Source: Stakelama saccharophila (GTDB taxonomy: Bacteria; Pseudomonadota; Alphaproteobacteria; Sphingomonadales; Sphingomonadaceae). From it: DNA of 64,000 bases. The position numbers and the translations under genes are program-made. The notes under the pieces were generated by a model that was not told where the DNA came from, did no database searches, and saw only the letters and a program-made list of their open reading frames with translations. The stretch's first letter is position 1. Each line of letters begins with the position of its first letter. The stretch is from positions 1,283,001 to 1,347,000 of the forward strand of contig NZ_CP135076.1 of the NCBI RefSeq assembly GCF_032229225.1, read 5' to 3'. Positions 35,047 to 44,213 of this stretch are shown here, in pieces.

Positions 35047-35838
35047 TCATCCTTCGCCTTGCGCGGCTACGAAAGTGCAGTCGAGGGGGTCGTGCCCGTC
35101 GAATCGCGCAGAGAAGCTGTCGCCGACCGACACCGGGTGAACCCCGGTCACCGCGCCGGATGATATCCACAGGCCCGGTTCGATGGCGATGCCGCGCCGC
35201 GCGAGCAGCGAGAACAGGAACCGAGCGGCGCCGATCGGGCCGTCCGGCATGGCGGATGCCTTGGCGCGCCCGACCTCTTCGCCATTGCGATAGGAGACGA
35301 CATCCCAATCGGCGAAAGCATCGTCCTGCCAGTTGGATACCGCCTCGCCGATCAACAGGCCGTAATTGTTGCCGCAGTCGGAGACGGTGACGCCGGGGCC
35401 GTGGTCGTTGATGCCGGGAAAGGGCGAACTCGCCACCTCGATGCCGAGATGGACGGCATCGAGCAGCGCCTTCGCTTCAGCAAGGGTGAAATCGACCTTT
35501 CCGTGCGGCGGGCGCTTGCCCACGCGCAGGAGGAATTCGGCCTCGCCGGCGGCGAAGCCATCGGCAAAGACGGGCATGGAATTGCCGGCTGCGGCATCGG
35601 TGACCGTGAAAATGGGGCCGGCGAGGCGATCCGCCCCATATTGATCGTCGAGGGGCGGCATGATGCGGCCGACCTTCCAGCCCAGGACCGGCCGAGCATC
35701 GAGCGCAATCGCTTCGTCCTGGATGCGATAGGCAGCTTCCAGTGTTTCCGGAGCCGAGCCGGGATATTCAGGTAGGACGGTGGCGGAGCGGCGCGCATTG
35801 ACGAACCGTTCCGCGATCGCCTTGGCGCTCGCGCTCAT
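35047..35838 (-). CDS. Fumarylacetoacetate-hydrolase/2-keto-4-pentenoate-hydratase family enzyme
   Basis: 263 residues from ATG 35838 with AGGGAG upstream. MhpD/FAH fold marks: AYRIQDEAIALDARPVLGWKVGR, AEFLLRVGKRPPHG, HLGIEVASSPFPGIND and ISSGAVTGVHPVSVGDSFSARFDG. The Glu pair (GEAEFLL, GIEVA) and the following Asp resemble the divalent metal ligands of hydratases that act on 2-keto acids. It is divergent from lacI with an operator between. It may process a 2-keto-3-deoxy acid from uronate breakdown without phosphorylation; this is inference, since no KdgK or KDPG aldolase gene is visible. Confidence 0.87.
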   Translation of the reverse strand: MSASAKAIAERFVNARRSATVLPEYPGSAPETLEAAYRIQDEAIALDARPVLGWKVGRIMPPLDDQYGADRLAGPIFTVTDAAAGNSMPVFADGFAAGEAEFLLRVGKRPPHGKVDFTLAEAKALLDAVHLGIEVASSPFPGINDHGPGVTVSDCGNNYGLLIGEAVSNWQDDAFADWDVVSYRNGEEVGRAKASAMPDGPIGAARFLFSLLARRGIAIEPGLWISSGAVTGVHPVSVGDSFSARFDGHDPLDCTFVAAQGEG

Positions 35839-35902
35839 TCGGCATTTCTCCCTTTCGTCGGTCGGTGCGGATGATTGTCCGACCCGGTGCGGACAGCGAT
35901 AT

Positions 35903-35917
35903 GGGAAACCGGTGTCA
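35903..35917 (-). promoter_or_regulatory. Pectin-regulon operator 2 (FAH-family gene / lacI divergent region)
   Basis: On the minus strand this reads TGACACCGGTTTCCC, matching the other four copies at TGACACCGGT. It lies 65 bp upstream of the FAH-family gene and about 147 bp upstream of lacI, so it could mediate autoregulation. Confidence 0.78.
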
Positions 35918-36063
35918 CAAGCAAGGGATCGTTCGAGCCCGGTTGTTTTACCCGCGTAAAAGCTTGCTTTCTTTCCGACTCCGCATAAGCCCTGAAGGAT
36001 ATTGCCGTACAAAGCGCTCCGTCACATTGTCCGGGCGTCAGCCTGCGGCGCAGAGGAGGGCGG

Positions 36064-37110
36064 ATGGCCGCAAAGAATAGAGAGAACGGGTCGCAGCCGA
36101 CGATCAACGACGTGGCCCGTGTCGCCAGCGTCTCGAAAAAGACCGTAAGCCGCGTCATCAACGGATCGCCGCTGCTGAACGACGATACCCGCAAGCGCGT
36201 TCAGGAGGTCATCAAGGATCTCGGCTACGTTCCCAATCCGCAAGCGCGCGCGCTTGCGCTGCGGCGCAATTTCCTGATCGGGCTGGTCCACGACAACCCC
36301 AATGCGCAGACCGTGTTGAAGGTGCAGCAGGGCATCCTCGAAGCGATCCGCGATACCGAATTCGAGCTTGTCGTGCGCCCGGTCGATCGCGGCATGGTGA
36401 ACATGCTGGAGGATATTCGGCAGTTCCTGGAGCGGCAGCGGCTGTTCGGCGTGGTGTTGATGCCGCCTATCTCGGAAAACGATTCGCTGGCCGAACTCTG
36501 TCGCCAGATCGGGTGTCGCTATGTCCGGATGGGCTCGGCCGAACTCGACCAACCCGGCAACATGGTCGCGTCGAACGATCGGGAAGCGGTGCGCGATGCG
36601 ATCAGGTATCTGATCGAGCAGGGACATAGCCGGATCGGCTTCGTGTCGGGGCCGCACGGCTTTCGCTCCGCGCTCGAGCGCCGGCTGGGCTTTGAGGAAG
36701 CGCTGGAACAGGCGGACCTCAAGCTGCCGCGCAGCATGATCGCCGACGGCAATTACACGTTCGATTCGGGGCTGCTCGCCGCCGAGCGGCTGCTGGATCT
36801 GTCGCCGCGGCCGACCGCGATCTTCGCCAGCAACGACGAGATGGCGACCGGCGTGCTGCAGGCGGCGCGGCGGCGCGGGATGGACGTGCCCAAGGACCTG
36901 TCGATCGTCGGTTTCGACGACACGCCGATCGCCAGCCATATCTGGCCGCCGCTGACGACAGTGCGCTGGCCGATCGCCACCATGGCGCGCTCCGCCGCGC
37001 TGAAACTGACCGTCAGCGTGACCGAAGGCGAACAGGAGGTGGATGAGCCATCGATGTTCCTGTCGACGCTGATCCGCCGCGGATCGGTCGCCCCGCCGCC
37101 GCGCGATTAG
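36064..37110 (+). CDS. LacI-family regulator of the pectin locus
   Basis: 348 residues. Helix-turn-helix TINDVARVASVSKKTVSRVINGS, hinge region GYVPNPQARALALRR, then the effector-binding domain (LIGLVHDNPNAQTVLKVQQGILEAIR; PTAIFASNDEMATGVLQAARRRGM; LSIVGFDDTPIASHIWPPLTTV). The recognition helix KKTVSR differs from VASVSR of the other LacI protein at 17126, matching the different operator flanks of the two loci. It sits centrally in the locus between the FAH-family gene and kduI. The likely effector is a keto-deoxyuronate, but this is inferred. Confidence 0.94.
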   Translation: MAAKNRENGSQPTINDVARVASVSKKTVSRVINGSPLLNDDTRKRVQEVIKDLGYVPNPQARALALRRNFLIGLVHDNPNAQTVLKVQQGILEAIRDTEFELVVRPVDRGMVNMLEDIRQFLERQRLFGVVLMPPISENDSLAELCRQIGCRYVRMGSAELDQPGNMVASNDREAVRDAIRYLIEQGHSRIGFVSGPHGFRSALERRLGFEEALEQADLKLPRSMIADGNYTFDSGLLAAERLLDLSPRPTAIFASNDEMATGVLQAARRRGMDVPKDLSIVGFDDTPIASHIWPPLTTVRWPIATMARSAALKLTVSVTEGEQEVDEPSMFLSTLIRRGSVAPPPRD

Positions 37111-37306
37111 AGCCGATTGCGAGCTTGGGGAGGCGATCCTAACCGGGGCTTCGCCTGCGCTGTCCCGGCTGAGGGGCCGGCGGGATATTGCTTTGACATA
37201 GCCTGAAGTGCGGGGGCCATTGTCAGGGTTATTCGAGTATCGAGCGTTAAATCCGATTCGCTTGCCCTGCGCCTGTCGAAGGGCTGTTCTTCTTCTTCCC
37301 TCGAAA

Positions 37307-37462
37307 GGAGACTTCCGCAAAAGGCGCGAAACGGAAGCCTCTTTCGTCATGCTGAACTTGTTTCAGTATCCGCTTAGCTGCAATATCAAGCGCTTAAGAT
37401 AAGCGGCTCGGTGGCCCCGGCCTCCGCCGGAGAGACGAGAATGGGTTTCGCAGAGGCATCCT
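37307..37462. repeat. MITE-like intergenic repeat, copy 2
   Basis: This lies in the 677-bp gap between lacI and kduI, which has no gene. It matches the 7190-7346 element over its length (shared strings GCGCGAAACGGAAGCCTCTT, CGTCATGCTGAAC and GAGACGAGAATGGGTTTCGC). The right 17-bp end (37446-37462) is intact, but the left end (about 37307-37323) has diverged, so the copy is older or recombined. Flanking strings GCCTGTCGAAGGGC (37271-37284) and GCTTCGACAAGCTCGG (about 37478-37493) are another inverted pair. The remaining 37500-37630 shows nothing recognisable. Confidence 0.82.
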
Positions 37463-37634
37463 GGGTAGGAGCGCAAGGCTTCGACAAGCTCGGCCCCAAC
37501 GGTTGTGGGTGTTCGAACGTTCAGCCCAACTGGAATGGGGTGAATCTTGATTGCCCAGCCCGACCATTCCTGTGGTGGCCGATCATTTCCGGAAAATCGT
37601 CTTCGGTGGTTTGCGATGGCCTTGCATTGCAATC

Positions 37635-37649
37635 TGACACCGGTTACCA
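37635..37649 (+). promoter_or_regulatory. Pectin-regulon operator 3 (upstream of kduI)
   Basis: TGACACCGGTTACCA is identical over 15 bases to operator 1. It lies 138 bp upstream of the kduI start and would control kduI-kduD and perhaps the esterase gene. Confidence 0.8.
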
Positions 37650-37787
37650 ATCGGGCCAGTCGGAACAGCGGATCGGCCGGGAGAGGACGGGCTTGCTGCC
37701 AAGGGCGGCGCGGATGGGCGACAGGTTCGCTCCCGTCGATTCATGCGATCGCGGGCTCGCGGTCCCAATCATGAAGCAGGAGCTGCC

Positions 37788-38621
37788 ATGTTCGAGAAAA
37801 CCTATCACGCCACCCACCCGGACATGATGGATCGGGTTGAAAATGATGAATTGCGCGACCGCTATCTGGTTCAGGGCATGTTCGCGGACGGCGAGATCAA
37901 CCTCAATTACTCGCATAACGAACGCTTCGTCATCGGCGGGGCCGTTCCCAAGGGCGGCGCACTGAAGCTGCCCGACCAGACCGAGCCCGAAAGCGCCAGG
38001 GGGCATCCGTTCCTCGAGCGGCGCGAAATGGGCGTGGTCAATATCGGTCAGCCGGGCAAGGTCACCGTGGACGGCCAGGGCTTCGACATGGCCAACAAGG
38101 ATTGCCTCTATATCCCGATGGGATCGAAGGACGTGCAGTTCTCGGGCGATGGCGCGCGCTACTACATCGTCTCGCTGCCGGCGCACAAGCGCTGCGAGGT
38201 GAAGAAGATCTCGGTCGCCGAGGCCAATCCGCTGAAGAAAGGCGGGCTCGAGGCGTCGAACGAGCGCACCATCTATCAGCTCGTCATCCCCGGCATCTGC
38301 GAAAGCTCGCAGCTGCTGATGGGCCTGACCATCCTGCAGCCGGGCAGCGTATGGAACACCATGCCGCCGCACCTCCACGACCGGCGCAGCGAGATCTATC
38401 TCTATTTCGACCTCGATGAGGACGACCGTGTCTTCCATTATATGGGCCAGCCCGATTCGATGCGGCACATCGTCATGGAGAACGAGCAGGCGGTGATCAG
38501 CCCGCCCTGGTCGATCCATATGGGCTCGGGCACCAAGGCCTATACCTTCATCTGGGCGATGGGCGGCGAGAATCTCGACTATACGGACATGAACGTCCTC
38601 GACATCTGCCAGTTGAAGTGA
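37788..38621 (+). CDS. kduI: 5-dehydro-4-deoxy-D-glucuronate isomerase
   Basis: 277 residues from ATG 37788 (CAGGAG upstream); length is normal for KduI. It isomerises 5-keto-4-deoxyuronate to 2,5-diketo-3-deoxygluconate in pectin and alginate-like uronate breakdown. The cupin-type zinc site is visible as [17 protein letters not shown] (His-His-Glu) with the later His in [12 protein letters not shown]. The frame up to 37743 is open but lacks a ribosome site. It overlaps or abuts kduD. Confidence 0.97.
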   Translation: MFEKTYHATHPDMMDRVENDELRDRYLVQGMFADGEINLNYSHNERFVIGGAVPKGGALKLPDQTEPESARGHPFLERREMGVVNIGQPGKVTVDGQGFDMANKDCLYIPMGSKDVQFSGDGARYYIVSLPAHKRCEVKKISVAEANPLKKGGLEASNERTIYQLVIPGICESSQLLMGLTILQPGSVWNTMPPHLHDRRSEIYLYFDLDEDDRVFHYMGQPDSMRHIVMENEQAVISPPWSIHMGSGTKAYTFIWAMGGENLDYTDMNVLDICQLK

Positions 38622-38626
38622 GCGCG

Positions 38627-39382
38627 ATGACCAGTCCTTTCGATTTGAGCGGCAGGGTCGCTGTCGTCACCGGCGCGAATACCGGCATCGGCCAGGGCAT
38701 CGCGCTCGCGCTGGCCGAGGCCGGCGCAGATATCGCCGCAGTCGGCCGCACGCCGGCCGAGGAGACCGTGGCCAAGGCGCGCGAGCTGGGGCGCCGGGCC
38801 GAGATGGTGTCGGCCGACCTGTCGACCATCGAACCGGTCGCGCGCGTGGTCGACGAGGCGGTCGAAAAGCTCGGCGGGTGCGACATCCTGGTCAACAATG
38901 CCGGCATCATCCGCCGCAACGACAGCCTCGACTTCACCGAGGAGGACTGGGACGCGGTGGTCGACACCAATATGAAGAGCGTCTTCTTCCTGTGCCAGGC
39001 CGCGGCGCGGCACATGGTGAAGCAGGGAGGTGGCAAGATCATCAACATCGCCTCGCTCCTGAGCTTTCAGGGCGGCATCCGCGTGCCGAGCTATACCGCG
39101 TCGAAGAGCGGCGTGGCGGGGCTGACCAAAATCCTCGCCAACGAATGGGCCGCGAAAGGCATCAACGTGAACGCGATCGCGCCGGGCTATATCGCCACCA
39201 ACAACACCCAGGCGCTGCGCGACGACGCGGACCGGTCGAAGGCGATCCTCGACCGCATTCCGGCGGGGCGCTGGGGCGATCCGAAGGATATGGGCGGCGC
39301 TGCGGTGTTCCTGGCATCGAGCGCTTCCGATTATGTCGACGGCCATGTCCTGGCGGTCGATGGCGGCTGGCTCGCGCGCTGA
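38627..39382 (+). CDS. kduD: 2-dehydro-3-deoxy-D-gluconate 5-dehydrogenase
   Basis: 251 residues from ATG 38627; a GTG at 38618 overlapping the kduI stop is an alternative. It is a short-chain dehydrogenase with cofactor motif TGANTGIGQG, NNAG at about 88, a catalytic Ser in IASLLSFQGG and YTASK (Tyr/Lys), ending in DGGWLAR as KduD does. It reduces diketo-deoxygluconate to 2-keto-3-deoxygluconate. The pairing with kduI makes the assignment firm. Confidence 0.95.
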   Translation: MTSPFDLSGRVAVVTGANTGIGQGIALALAEAGADIAAVGRTPAEETVAKARELGRRAEMVSADLSTIEPVARVVDEAVEKLGGCDILVNNAGIIRRNDSLDFTEEDWDAVVDTNMKSVFFLCQAAARHMVKQGGGKIINIASLLSFQGGIRVPSYTASKSGVAGLTKILANEWAAKGINVNAIAPGYIATNNTQALRDDADRSKAILDRIPAGRWGDPKDMGGAAVFLASSASDYVDGHVLAVDGGWLAR

Positions 39383-39484
39383 CGAAGGGGACGGGCGCGG
39401 GCCGCCGCGACATGCATTAGACGGACAGCAGCGAAGCGGACCGCCGAGAGAAGCGGGCGTCGTGATGGCCGAAAAGGAGGGGCT

Positions 39485-41080
39485 ATGGAGACTCGCAATG
39501 CGAGGCGAGGTTGGCGGCGGCGTGAATTGATCGGGGCGGCCGCCGGAATGGGCGCGCTTGGCACGATGCCGGGACTGGCGCGAGCGGCTGCCGGCGATCC
39601 CGTGGTCACGGCGCCCGGCGGGCGGTATCGCGGCGTTTCCGAGAATGGTCTCAGCGTCTTTCGCGGTATCCGGTACGGACAGGACACGCGCACAAGGCGG
39701 TTCCGGGCGCCGCTGGCGCCAGAGCCGAGGCGCGAGGTGCAGAACGCCACCGAATTCGCCGCGTCTTGCCCGCAGGCAAGCAATCACTATGCGAGGCAGA
39801 GCGAGGACTGCCTCTTCCTCAACATCTGGACTCCGGGCGCCGATGCGCGCGCGAACCGGCCGGTGATGCTCTACATCCATGGCGGCGCCTATTCGTCGGG
39901 CAGCGTCATCGACCCCCTCAACTATGGCGACAGGCTTGCCGCGCACGGTGATGCGGTGGTGGTGACGGTCAATCACCGGCTCAATGCACTGGGCTATTGC
40001 TATCTCGCGCGGCTCGATCCGCGCTTTTCGGACAGCGGCAATGTCGGGCAGCTCGACCTGATCCTCGCGCTCAAATGGGTGCGGGAGAATATCGCGGCTT
40101 TCGGCGGTGATCCGAACCGCGTGCTGGTGTTCGGCCAGTCGGGCGGCGGTGCGAAGATCGCGACGATGATGGGCATGCCCGCCGCCAAGGGCCTGTTCCA
40201 GCGCGCCGCAACGATGAGCGGACAGCAGGTGACCGCTTCGGGGCCGCTCAACGCGAGCGAGCGGACCAGGGCGTATCTCGACGCCGTCGGCGTGGGTGAG
40301 GGCGATCTGTCGCCGCTATTGTCGATGCCGGTCGAAAAGCTGATGGACGGCCTCGGCGCGGTCGATCCCGTGTTGGGCGGCCATGTCTATTTCGGGCCGG
40401 TGCTCGATATGAAGTGGCTGACGCGCCATCCGTTCTGGCCCGATGCCAATCCGCAATCGAATGCGATGCCGATGATCCTCGGCAACACCCATGACGAGAC
40501 GCGTGCTTTCATTTCACCGCATGGCGAGAAGGTGCGAGGGCTGACCTGGGATAATCTGCCGAAGCGCATCGCCCCGGAACTGCGCATCGACATCCTGCCC
40601 GAATGGGTGGTGGCGCAGTATCGCGAACGCTTTCCCCAAATGTCGCCGACCGAGCTTTTCTATGCCGCGACAACGGCGGGGCGGAGCTGGCGCGGCCAGG
40701 TGATCGAGGCCGATGCGCGCGCCGAGGCGGATACGCCCACCTGGGTCTATCAACTGAACTTCCCCTCGCCGGTCGAGCCGGAACGCGGTGCGCCGCATAC
40801 GCTCGACATTCCGCTGGTGTTCGGCACGCTCGGCGCACCGAACTCGATCACCGGGACCGGGGCGGAGGCGCAGCGGGTCAGCCGGCAGATGATGGATGCT
40901 TTCCTCGCTTGCGCGCGAACCGGCGATCCCAATCATTCCGGGCTCGATCACTGGGCGCGCTACACCGTGCCGGATCGGGAAACGATGATATTCGACGCGA
41001 ATTCAAGGCTGGAGGACGATCCGCGGCGTTGGCAGCGCGAGCTGTTCGCGCGGGTGCCCTACATCCAGCCGGGAACCTGA
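39485..41080 (+). CDS. Carboxylesterase type B, exported
   Basis: 531 residues from ATG 39485 with AAGGAGG upstream. The N-terminus RRGWRRRELIGAAAGMGALG resembles a Tat signal. Type B esterase marks: RGIRYGQDTRTRRFRAP, SEDCLFLNIWTP, the oxyanion HGGAY, and the nucleophile Ser in VFGQSGGGAKIATMM; the late catalytic His lies in GAPHTLDIPLVFG. In this locus it probably removes acyl groups from pectin, but methyl, acetyl or feruloyl cannot be told apart from sequence. It starts 102 bp after kduD. Confidence 0.9.
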   Translation: METRNARRGWRRRELIGAAAGMGALGTMPGLARAAAGDPVVTAPGGRYRGVSENGLSVFRGIRYGQDTRTRRFRAPLAPEPRREVQNATEFAASCPQASNHYARQSEDCLFLNIWTPGADARANRPVMLYIHGGAYSSGSVIDPLNYGDRLAAHGDAVVVTVNHRLNALGYCYLARLDPRFSDSGNVGQLDLILALKWVRENIAAFGGDPNRVLVFGQSGGGAKIATMMGMPAAKGLFQRAATMSGQQVTASGPLNASERTRAYLDAVGVGEGDLSPLLSMPVEKLMDGLGAVDPVLGGHVYFGPVLDMKWLTRHPFWPDANPQSNAMPMILGNTHDETRAFISPHGEKVRGLTWDNLPKRIAPELRIDILPEWVVAQYRERFPQMSPTELFYAATTAGRSWRGQVIEADARAEADTPTWVYQLNFPSPVEPERGAPHTLDIPLVFGTLGAPNSITGTGAEAQRVSRQMMDAFLACARTGDPNHSGLDHWARYTVPDRETMIFDANSRLEDDPRRWQRELFARVPYIQPGT

Positions 41081-41112
41081 CGGCAATACGCACGGACGAT
41101 CTCGTCGGGCGC

Positions 41113-41159
41113 TTGACAAGCAAATTATCTACGATCACTGTCTATGACACCGGTTACTT
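41113..41159 (+). promoter_or_regulatory. Promoter region and pectin-regulon operator 4 upstream of TonB receptor
   Basis: A perfect -35 hexamer TTGACA (41113-41118) is followed by an AT-rich spacer and, at 41145-41159, the operator copy TGACACCGGTTACTT. The -10 is not clear (CACTGT at 41136 gives 17-bp spacing). The operator would cover the start site, a repressing position. Confidence 0.65.
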
Positions 41160-41307
41160 ACACGCAGATGTAAGCGTGCCGGAGGACGACAAAGAAAGAA
41201 ACGACCGCGGAAAGCGGCGCTGCAGGATGGGAGATGGGCTGAAGGGCTGAGTCGAAAGACCATTCTCCCGCAAAATTTCGCCGGATCGCCTCGGCGCGAT
41301 CCAGAAA

Positions 41308-41322
41308 AAGATACCGGTGTCA
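41308..41322 (-). promoter_or_regulatory. Pectin-regulon operator 5 (second site upstream of TonB receptor)
   Basis: On the minus strand this reads TGACACCGGTATCTT. It is 163 bp from operator 4 and 42 bp before the receptor start. Two sites in one promoter region allow looping by a tetrameric LacI or two-step repression. The gap of 283 bp holds no gene. Confidence 0.7.
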
Positions 41323-41363
41323 TCGGAAAACGAGCCGCTTGATGCCATGAAAGGGAGAGAGAG

Positions 41364-44183
41364 ATGCGCGGTTGGAAGCGTTCTGAGAGACTGAACAGGA
41401 TTTCGACGCGGCTGCTCGGCGCTGCATCCGTGGCGGTGCTGGCTATCGGCACGGCGCAGGCGCAGGATCTATCCGCACAAGAGGACCGCGCGGCTTCGCA
41501 GGAGGGCGAGGCGAGCGCGAATGCACCGGCAACATATCAGGCGGACGACAGCTATCAGTCGGTCGACCAGGCACCGGAGACGATCGTCGTCACCGGGTAT
41601 CGCGCCTCGCTGGACGCCGCGCTCGACCTGAAACGGCAGTCCGACTCGGCAATCGACGCGATCGTGGCGGAGGACATCGCGAAGTTCCCCGACCAGAACC
41701 TGGCAGAATCGCTGCAGCGCATTCCCGGCATCGCCATCGAGCGCGACGCCGGCGAAGGCCGCGCGATCACGGTGCGCGGTCTCGGCGCGCAGTTCACCCG
41801 CGTTCGCGTGAACGGGATGGAGACGATCGCGACCTCGACCGACGGTGCATCGGCCAATCGCGACCGCGCGTTCGACTTCAACGTCTTCGCGTCCGAACTC
41901 TTCACCTCGATCGTGGTGCACAAGACGGCGGAGGCGGCGCTCGACGAGGGATCGCTGGGCGCGGTCGTCGATCTCAACACCGGCAATCCGTTGGCGTATG
42001 GCCGGGGCGTGACGCTGACCGCCAGCGCTCAGGCGCGGTACAACGACCTCAACGATGATGTAGGGCCGCGGCTGGCGGGGTTGCTCGGCTGGGTGAACGA
42101 TGACGAGACGTTCGGTGTCTCCGCGTCCATCGCGTATTCGCAATATAAAACGCCGGAACTCGGCAACAACTCGGTCCGCTGGGCGCAGGCTCCGTTCCGG
42201 TCGGTCGACGGCGTCGCATGCGATCTGGATTCCCCGACAGGGGCCTGTGCGGAGGTTGCGGACGCGTTTCACCCGCGCATTCCACGGTACGGCCTGGTCG
42301 CCCATGACCGCAAGCGGCTGGGCGCGACCGCGTCGCTGCAGTGGAAGCCGACCGACCGCACGACCCTGTCGATCGACGGACTCTATTCCAACTTCAAGGA
42401 ACAGCGCGACGAGCATTGGGGCGAGGTGCTCTTGCGCAGCAACGAGGACGGGATCGACCTGTCCAATTACGTGATCGACGACGAGAACAACATCATCTCC
42501 GCCGACCTGGACAATGTCTATGTCCGTACCGAGCGCTACCACCGCGAGAGCGAGACCGAATTCTACCAATTGTCGGGCAAGCTCGAACAGGAATTCAGCG
42601 ACCGGTTTTCCGCGACCCTGCGCGGCGGCTTTTCGCAGTCGGATGCGGACATCCCGATCGAAACCTCATTGATGTTCGATAACCGGGACGCGACCGGATA
42701 CAGCTACGACTATACCGATATGAAGTCGCCGGTGCTTTCCTTCGGCTCTGAAATCGAGGATCCGGGTGCCTTTCAGTTCGCCGAATTCCGCGATCGGCCA
42801 TCGACGGTTACCAACAAGTTTCGCACCGCCGCGCTGGATTTGAACTGGCAGGTCACGGACGGTTTCGAACTGACCGGCGGACCTTTTTATCGCCGGTTCG
42901 ATTTCGACACGGTCGGCTATCGCCGCGACAGCACCTATTGCAACGCATTCGCCTGCGAAGCCGGCCAGTACGGCGCGCCGGTCACCGAAGAATTTTCCGA
43001 CATCTTCCATCTGGGCGAGGCGGGGCAGCCGGAAGGCAACACCAATGCCTGGGTCGAACCCAACCTGCAGGGCGGAACGGATTTCCTCGATCTGTACAAT
43101 CGAGAGGCGGTCGTCGACGAAGGCGACAAGCGCTCGGTCACCGAGGAATCGAGCGGCGGCTGGTTCCAGGCGAATTTCGAGACGCATCTGCTGGGTCTGC
43201 GTGTCACCGGCAATGCCGGTATGCGCTACGCCAATACGGATCAGGCATCGCAAGGCTTCGTCAGCGGCGAATATGTCACCGTGAAACGCAGCTATGACGA
43301 CTGGCTGCCGGCCATGAACATCAATTTCCATCCGACCGACGATCTGATCGTGCGCGGCGCCATCGCCAAGGTGATGACCCGCCCGTCGCTGGGATCGCTG
43401 ACGCCGGGAGGATCGGTGGACGAGTTCAACTTCAGGATCTCGTCGGGCAATCCGTTCATCGACCCCTATCGCGCGACCAACTATGACGTGGCCGTCGAAT
43501 GGTATTTCGCGCCGAGCGCGCTGGCGTCGGTGGCGTTGTTCAAAAAGGACATCGTCAGCTTCCCGTTGGGCAGCACCCGCGAAGGCACCTATGCCTCTTC
43601 CGGTCTTCCAACCTCCATCCTGACGCCCGGAACGCCCGTCTATGACGCGATCGTGAACGGAACGGATCCCGACCGCGAATTCGAATTCCGGACCACGATC
43701 AACGGGCCGGGGGCGAGTCTGAAGGGCGTGGAACTGGCGCTCAACCTGCCGTTCTCGATCTTTTCCGAATCCTTGCGGTCATTCGGTGTGCTGGGCAATC
43801 TGACCCTGGTCGACAGCGATGTGGACTATACGGTCAACGGCGATGTCTACACACGGCCGCTGCTTGGTCTTTCCAAGAAATCGGCCAACGGGACCGTCTA
43901 TTATGACGACGGCACCTTTTCGATCCGCGTGTCCGGTGCCTATCGCGAGGGCTATCTGACGAGCACGAGCGGCAACAGCAACATCTTCGAAGGTTACGGC
44001 AGCTCGTTCAATCTCGACGCCGCGATTCGCTATGCGCTGACCGACCAGATCGAGCTGTCGCTGGACGGTACGAACCTGACCGACGACTATCGATACCGTT
44101 TCGTCGATGATTTCGCCCGCCGCAATTATGAGAACAACCATTACGGGCGGGTCATCATGGCCGGGGTTCGTTTCAAGCTGTGA
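41364..44183 (+). CDS. TonB-dependent outer-membrane receptor (Xanthomonas/Caulobacter type) of the pectin locus
   Basis: 939 residues from ATG 41364 (GGGAGAGA upstream). A signal peptide ends near AQAQ, then come an acidic Gln/Ala linker and the TonB box ETIVVTGYRASL at about residue 72. The plug shows DIAKFPDQNLAESLQRIPGI, RGLGAQFTRVRVNGMET and SLGAVVDLNTGNPL, typical of the family often found with plant-polymer loci in Caulobacter, Xanthomonas and sphingomonads. The barrel ends VIMAGVRFKL. It likely imports oligogalacturonides or rhamnogalacturonan pieces. Two operator copies lie upstream. Confidence 0.95.
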   Translation: MRGWKRSERLNRISTRLLGAASVAVLAIGTAQAQDLSAQEDRAASQEGEASANAPATYQADDSYQSVDQAPETIVVTGYRASLDAALDLKRQSDSAIDAIVAEDIAKFPDQNLAESLQRIPGIAIERDAGEGRAITVRGLGAQFTRVRVNGMETIATSTDGASANRDRAFDFNVFASELFTSIVVHKTAEAALDEGSLGAVVDLNTGNPLAYGRGVTLTASAQARYNDLNDDVGPRLAGLLGWVNDDETFGVSASIAYSQYKTPELGNNSVRWAQAPFRSVDGVACDLDSPTGACAEVADAFHPRIPRYGLVAHDRKRLGATASLQWKPTDRTTLSIDGLYSNFKEQRDEHWGEVLLRSNEDGIDLSNYVIDDENNIISADLDNVYVRTERYHRESETEFYQLSGKLEQEFSDRFSATLRGGFSQSDADIPIETSLMFDNRDATGYSYDYTDMKSPVLSFGSEIEDPGAFQFAEFRDRPSTVTNKFRTAALDLNWQVTDGFELTGGPFYRRFDFDTVGYRRDSTYCNAFACEAGQYGAPVTEEFSDIFHLGEAGQPEGNTNAWVEPNLQGGTDFLDLYNREAVVDEGDKRSVTEESSGGWFQANFETHLLGLRVTGNAGMRYANTDQASQGFVSGEYVTVKRSYDDWLPAMNINFHPTDDLIVRGAIAKVMTRPSLGSLTPGGSVDEFNFRISSGNPFIDPYRATNYDVAVEWYFAPSALASVALFKKDIVSFPLGSTREGTYASSGLPTSILTPGTPVYDAIVNGTDPDREFEFRTTINGPGASLKGVELALNLPFSIFSESLRSFGVLGNLTLVDSDVDYTVNGDVYTRPLLGLSKKSANGTVYYDDGTFSIRVSGAYREGYLTSTSGNSNIFEGYGSSFNLDAAIRYALTDQIELSLDGTNLTDDYRYRFVDDFARRNYENNHYGRVIMAGVRFKL

Positions 44184-44213
44184 CGATCGTTGCGTAGTTT
44201 TCCCCAACCTCCC

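Noticed and set aside
37111..37787. Possible tRNA or small RNA in the long lacI-kduI gap
   Set aside because: No cloverleaf with a T-loop or acceptor stem could be built. The gap is explained by the repeat element, an inverted pair and the operator.
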